A stretch of 64,000 nucleotides of DNA from positions 62,001-126,000 of the forward strand of contig CACWJY010000001.1 in the NCBI GenBank assembly GCA_902761355.1. The letters run 5' to 3'. The position numbers were made by a program, and so were the translations under genes. Below are positions 61,387-64,000 of this stretch, piece by piece (position 1 is the first letter of the stretch; every line of letters begins with the position of its first letter). The stretch comes from Fibrobacter succinogenes. Lineage in GTDB: Bacteria > Fibrobacterota > Fibrobacteria > Fibrobacterales > Fibrobacteraceae. Under the pieces are notes generated by a model. That model was given only the letters and a program-made list of their open reading frames with translations. It had not been told where the DNA came from and searched no databases.

Positions 61387-62376
61387 ATGATTGTATCTTG
61401 GATGACCACCAACAAGTGTAACCTGACCTGCAAGCATTGCTACCAGGATGCAGGAGAGAATAAGGCTGCCGAACTCACGACCGCCGAGGCGCTCAAGCTG
61501 ATTGACGAAATCGCGAAGGCGGGGTTCAAGATTATGATTTTTAGCGGTGGTGAGCCGATGACTCGCCCAGATATTGTGGAATTGGTTGCTCATGCTTCGA
61601 GTAAGGGCCTTCGTCCTGTGTTCGGTACCAATGGTACGCTTATTACGCACGACTTGGCTTTTGAACTTAAGAAGGCCGGTGCAATGGCGATGGGCATCAG
61701 TATCGATAGCATCGACCATGACCGCCATAACGACTTCCGCGGTCTCCCGAATGCGTTCGAACTCACGATGATGGGTATCGAGAATTGTAAGGCTGCGGGC
61801 CTCCCGTTCCAGATTCACACGACGATTATGGACTGGAACCAGAACGAAATTTTTGACATCATGGACTGGGTTAAGGAAATCGGTGCTGTAAACCACCAGA
61901 TTTTCTTCTTGATTCCTGTGGGTCGCGGCAAGGAAATTGAAGGCCACGCTCTCCGCGTTGCTGAATACGAAGGTCTGCTTCGCAAAATTATGGAAAAGAG
62001 CCGCACGCTCGGCATCCCGGTGAAGCCCACCTGCGCTCCGCAGTTTCTGCGTATCGCCGACCAACTCGACATCAAGACCCGCTACAGTCGTGGATGCCTC
62101 GCCGGCCTCGACTACTGCATCGTAAGCCCCATCGGTAAGGTGCGCCCCTGCGCTTATATGATGGAAGAAGCGGGTGATGTACACGATACTCCGTTCGACG
62201 AAATCTGGGCCAATGCGGAAATCTTCAAGCAGTTGCGTACAAAGGCCTATAAGGGGGCCTGTGGCAAGTGTAAATTTAACGACCGCTGTGGTGGTTGCCG
62301 CGCTCGCGCCGCCTACTATCACGACGGTGACTACATGCAAGAAGATTCCTACTGCGCTTACGGGAGAGGCCTGTGA
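61387..62376 (+). CDS. ahbD: Radical SAM AhbD, haem synthase from Fe-coproporphyrin III
   Basis: 329 aa. MTTNKCNLTCKHCYQDAGE at the N-terminus is typical of AhbD, with radical SAM cysteines 11, 15 and 18. The C-terminal region carries the auxiliary-cluster cysteines (GACGKCKFNDRCGGCRARAA, then DSYCAYG). In the Ahb pathway it decarboxylates the propionates of Fe-coproporphyrin III to the vinyl groups of haem b. AGAGG precedes the ATG. The stop overlaps the GTG start of tadA. It is sited next to hemL, while ahbC and ahbAB lie 21 kb away. Confidence 0.88.
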   Translation: MIVSWMTTNKCNLTCKHCYQDAGENKAAELTTAEALKLIDEIAKAGFKIMIFSGGEPMTRPDIVELVAHASSKGLRPVFGTNGTLITHDLAFELKKAGAMAMGISIDSIDHDRHNDFRGLPNAFELTMMGIENCKAAGLPFQIHTTIMDWNQNEIFDIMDWVKEIGAVNHQIFFLIPVGRGKEIEGHALRVAEYEGLLRKIMEKSRTLGIPVKPTCAPQFLRIADQLDIKTRYSRGCLAGLDYCIVSPIGKVRPCAYMMEEAGDVHDTPFDEIWANAEIFKQLRTKAYKGACGKCKFNDRCGGCRARAAYYHDGDYMQEDSYCAYGRGL

Positions 62377-62867
62377 GTTTCACTGCCGACGACGAAAGGT
62401 TTATGCGCATGGCGCTCCGCGAGGCGGAGAAGGCTTTTGACGAAAAGGAAATCCCTATTGGCTGCGTTATTGTGAAAGATGGGGTAGTCATCGGTAAAGG
62501 CCACAACCAGATTGAGATGCTCAAGGATGCCACCGCTCATGCCGAAATTTTGTCTATTGGGACGGCGGCAAGTAGCCTTGAAAATTGGCGCTTAGATGGC
62601 TGCACTTTGTATGTAACGCTGGAACCATGCCCGATGTGTGCTGGGGCCATTCTCAATAGCCGTATTTCTCGTGTGGTCTATGGTTCTCCGGATACCCGTT
62701 TTGGCGGCTGTGGCACCACAGTTGACGTTATTTCGAATAATGCCCTTAAACGCGAAGTCGAAGTGCTTGGAGGACTTCTTGCTGACGAATGTTTGGGCAT
62801 TTTAAAGGCTTTTTTCCAAAAGATGCGCCTCGAAAAGGGTGATTCTGGGAATAAAGGGCTTAACTAA
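62373..62867 (+). CDS. tadA: tRNA-specific adenosine-34 deaminase
   Basis: 164 aa, GTG start overlapping the ahbD stop (GTGA). The zinc-binding signature is HAEI and PCPMCAGAI, with ATAHAEILSI and LEPCPMC placing it in the TadA group. ILNSRISRVVYGSPD follows. It converts wobble adenosine to inosine in tRNA-Arg. It is co-transcribed with ahbD by overlap. Confidence 0.93.
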   Translation: MSFTADDERFMRMALREAEKAFDEKEIPIGCVIVKDGVVIGKGHNQIEMLKDATAHAEILSIGTAASSLENWRLDGCTLYVTLEPCPMCAGAILNSRISRVVYGSPDTRFGGCGTTVDVISNNALKREVEVLGGLLADECLGILKAFFQKMRLEKGDSGNKGLN

Positions 62868-62873
62868 TCTAGG

Positions 62874-62896
62874 ATTCGGAATTCTGAATTCCGAAT
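62874..62896. repeat. Perfect 23-bp palindrome just upstream of a leaderless-type box
   Basis: attcggaattc and gaattccgaat flank one T. It ends 3 nt before TATATT (62900). Partial relatives lie before the gene at 31656 (attctgaat...) and in 2626-2646 (ttcggatttcgg, gaattcggaatt). It may be an operator or an interspersed AT-rich element. Confidence 0.55.
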
Positions 62897-62899
62897 TAC

Positions 62900-62905
62900 T
62901 ATATT
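62900..62905 (+). promoter_or_regulatory. TATATT box 6 nt before ATG (leaderless-type promoter)
   Basis: TATATT then cattac and the ATG at 62912. Confidence 0.6.
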
Positions 62906-62911
62906 CATTAC

Positions 62912-63742
62912 ATGAATTTCTTTAAGTCTTTTTTGAGCGCAAGCGCTCTTTTTGCATTGTGTGCCTGTGACGGGAACGAATTCGTTCTTGAATTTAACAC
63001 CCAAAATGTTCCGCCGCAGACTTATTACCTCGAAACCTCTTTAAATGCTATCCTCCCGGCGACAGATTCTGTTTCGGCGACGCCTGAGGCCATGAATACA
63101 CACCTCGAAGTTCGTGCGACGAATTCGCTTTTGACGGCCTATGATGATGGCTCAGCCAAGTTCCAGCTAAAGATTGACTCGGTTGACTATAAGTCCGATA
63201 AACGTACGGTCGAAGAGTTCCGCAGCATGGAACGTTACATGTCTACAGAACATTTTCAGTTCAAAATGGCTAAAGATGGTGCCATTCGCGATGCTGTCGT
63301 CGAGGACTCCGTGATGCTTGGGACGGAGGCGTTGGACCTTATTCGCGTGTTCCTTAAGGTGCAACCGCTCTTGCCAGGGAAAGCCGTTAAGCTGGGTGAA
63401 ACTTGGGACCGCCCCGTCGAAATTCCGGGTAATTCAGGAAAAACGGTTGTGTATAAGTCCTTTACGTTGGAAGACCAGTATGTCCATGATGGAATCCAGA
63501 TGGCAAAGATTGGTATGAACTTAAAGTACAAGGAAATACCCGATTCGACATCTGACCTCCGTATGGAGAGTAAGGGCTTTATCGTGGGTACAGGCTCGAT
63601 TCTGTTTGATATGACTCATGGTGCCATTGCTAGCGTAAAAATGGAATTGACTGGCGACTTGAGTGTGAATGATATCGTTGCAAACAGCGTTATTCCTGAT
63701 ATGCATGTTATCCAGAAGATTAAACTGAGGAGTGAATTTTGA
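62912..63742 (+). CDS. Lipoprotein, unknown function
   Basis: 276 aa. The lipobox is ALCAC. The rest is a single beta-rich domain (LEVRATNSLLTAYDDGSAKF, KLGETWDRPVEIPG, LRMESKGFIVGTGSILFDM) that resembles DUF6263-type lipoproteins, but I cannot assign it firmly. It is preceded by a palindrome and leaderless-type box. Its TGA overlaps the start of the next ORF. Confidence 0.65.
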   Translation: MNFFKSFLSASALFALCACDGNEFVLEFNTQNVPPQTYYLETSLNAILPATDSVSATPEAMNTHLEVRATNSLLTAYDDGSAKFQLKIDSVDYKSDKRTVEEFRSMERYMSTEHFQFKMAKDGAIRDAVVEDSVMLGTEALDLIRVFLKVQPLLPGKAVKLGETWDRPVEIPGNSGKTVVYKSFTLEDQYVHDGIQMAKIGMNLKYKEIPDSTSDLRMESKGFIVGTGSILFDMTHGAIASVKMELTGDLSVNDIVANSVIPDMHVIQKIKLRSEF

Positions 63743-64000
63743 TTTTGAAGGCTAGATATTTTGCAAGTGTTCTGGTTGCGCTCCTTTGCGTCTTTGCTGT
63801 AGCGGGGGAGATGCCTTTCCCGTCTATCGAAAATGGCAAGGTAAAACTGGTGGTGGCGGATAGTCCTTATTTGCTTGAGCAGGGGGCTGTTTTTTCGGCT
63901 AAGGATACCTTGGAAATTGAACCCGGGGTGACCGTACTCATGGGTGAGTATGCAAAGCTTATGTTCCGAGGATCCGTTAAGATTGTCGGTACTGATGCTG
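63739..64000 (+). CDS. Exported protein, beta-helix-like (3' end outside window)
   Basis: Open reading frame from a TTG at 63739 (overlapping the previous stop; GAGGAG 6-12 nt before it) to the window edge, 87 codons. The leader (MILKARYFASVLVALLCVFAVA) is followed by phrases such as DTLEIEPGVTVLMGEYAKLMF and RGSVKIVG, cut to fit here, which are typical of right-handed beta-helix (LTIEPGTV) repeats. The TTG at 63745 is an alternative start. Confidence 0.7.
   Translation, partial: MILKARYFASVLVALLCVFAVAGEMPFPSIENGKVKLVVADSPYLLEQGAVFSAKDTLEIEPGVTVLMGEYAKLMFRGSVKIVGTDA

Overview
The window looks like a Fibrobacter chromosome (F. succinogenes or a close relative). The evidence is three lipoproteins with FISUMP-type paralogous domains (TWMAEN-like motifs), serine-rich linkers in many secreted proteins, a diderm envelope (TonB, POTRA/barrel, OmpA-like and lipoprotein genes) and C-termini resembling type IX sorting domains. 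No rRNA, tRNA, CRISPR array, transposase or phage gene was seen.

Layout. 1-6.8 kb: truncated slyD, OmpA-like protein with nine calcium-type repeats, a 52-aa membrane peptide next to an MltD-like transglycosylase with five LysM domains, a barrel protein and an ankyrin lipoprotein. 6.8-11.8 kb: a six-gene TonB cluster (DUF3450, TtpC-like, ExbB, ExbD, TonB, TPR) in the order I recall for the Vibrio TonB2 system. 11.8-16.8 kb: MFS carrier, unknown protein, ogt, a MurC-like ligase, and a 330-bp gap holding a second copy of the ligase's last 24 codons and three hairpin repeats. 16.8-39.3 kb: surface proteins, coaD, rhomboid protease, PfkB kinase, hrpB, POTRA/barrel protein, ppa, a COG0731-like radical SAM enzyme, an EAL protein with degenerate GGDEF, and smc.

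39.4-62.9 kb carries a nearly complete siroheme-dependent (Ahb) haem pathway, interleaved with surface lipoproteins: ahbC, a fused ahbA-ahbB, hemA, hemC, cobA-hemD fusion, CbiX-precorrin-2 dehydrogenase fusion, hemB, hemL and ahbD, followed by tadA. Read as a pathway: HemA and HemL make 5-aminolaevulinate; HemB, HemC and HemD make uroporphyrinogen III; CobA and the CbiX/dehydrogenase fusion make sirohaem; AhbAB, AhbC and AhbD convert sirohaem to haem b.

Most unusual signals: (1) a small palindromic repeat (outer stem ATTGC/GCAAT) occurs in intergenic DNA and also in frame inside hemA, hemC and the chelatase fusion. The inner stem changes sequence between copies but stays paired, which resembles Rickettsia palindromic elements. 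(2) Many genes have a TAtaTT box ending 6-7 nt before the start codon, which suggests leaderless mRNAs. (3) The displaced Mur-ligase tail differs from the resident one partly by synonymous changes, which suggests allele replacement. All functional calls are by reading motifs; no database search was run.
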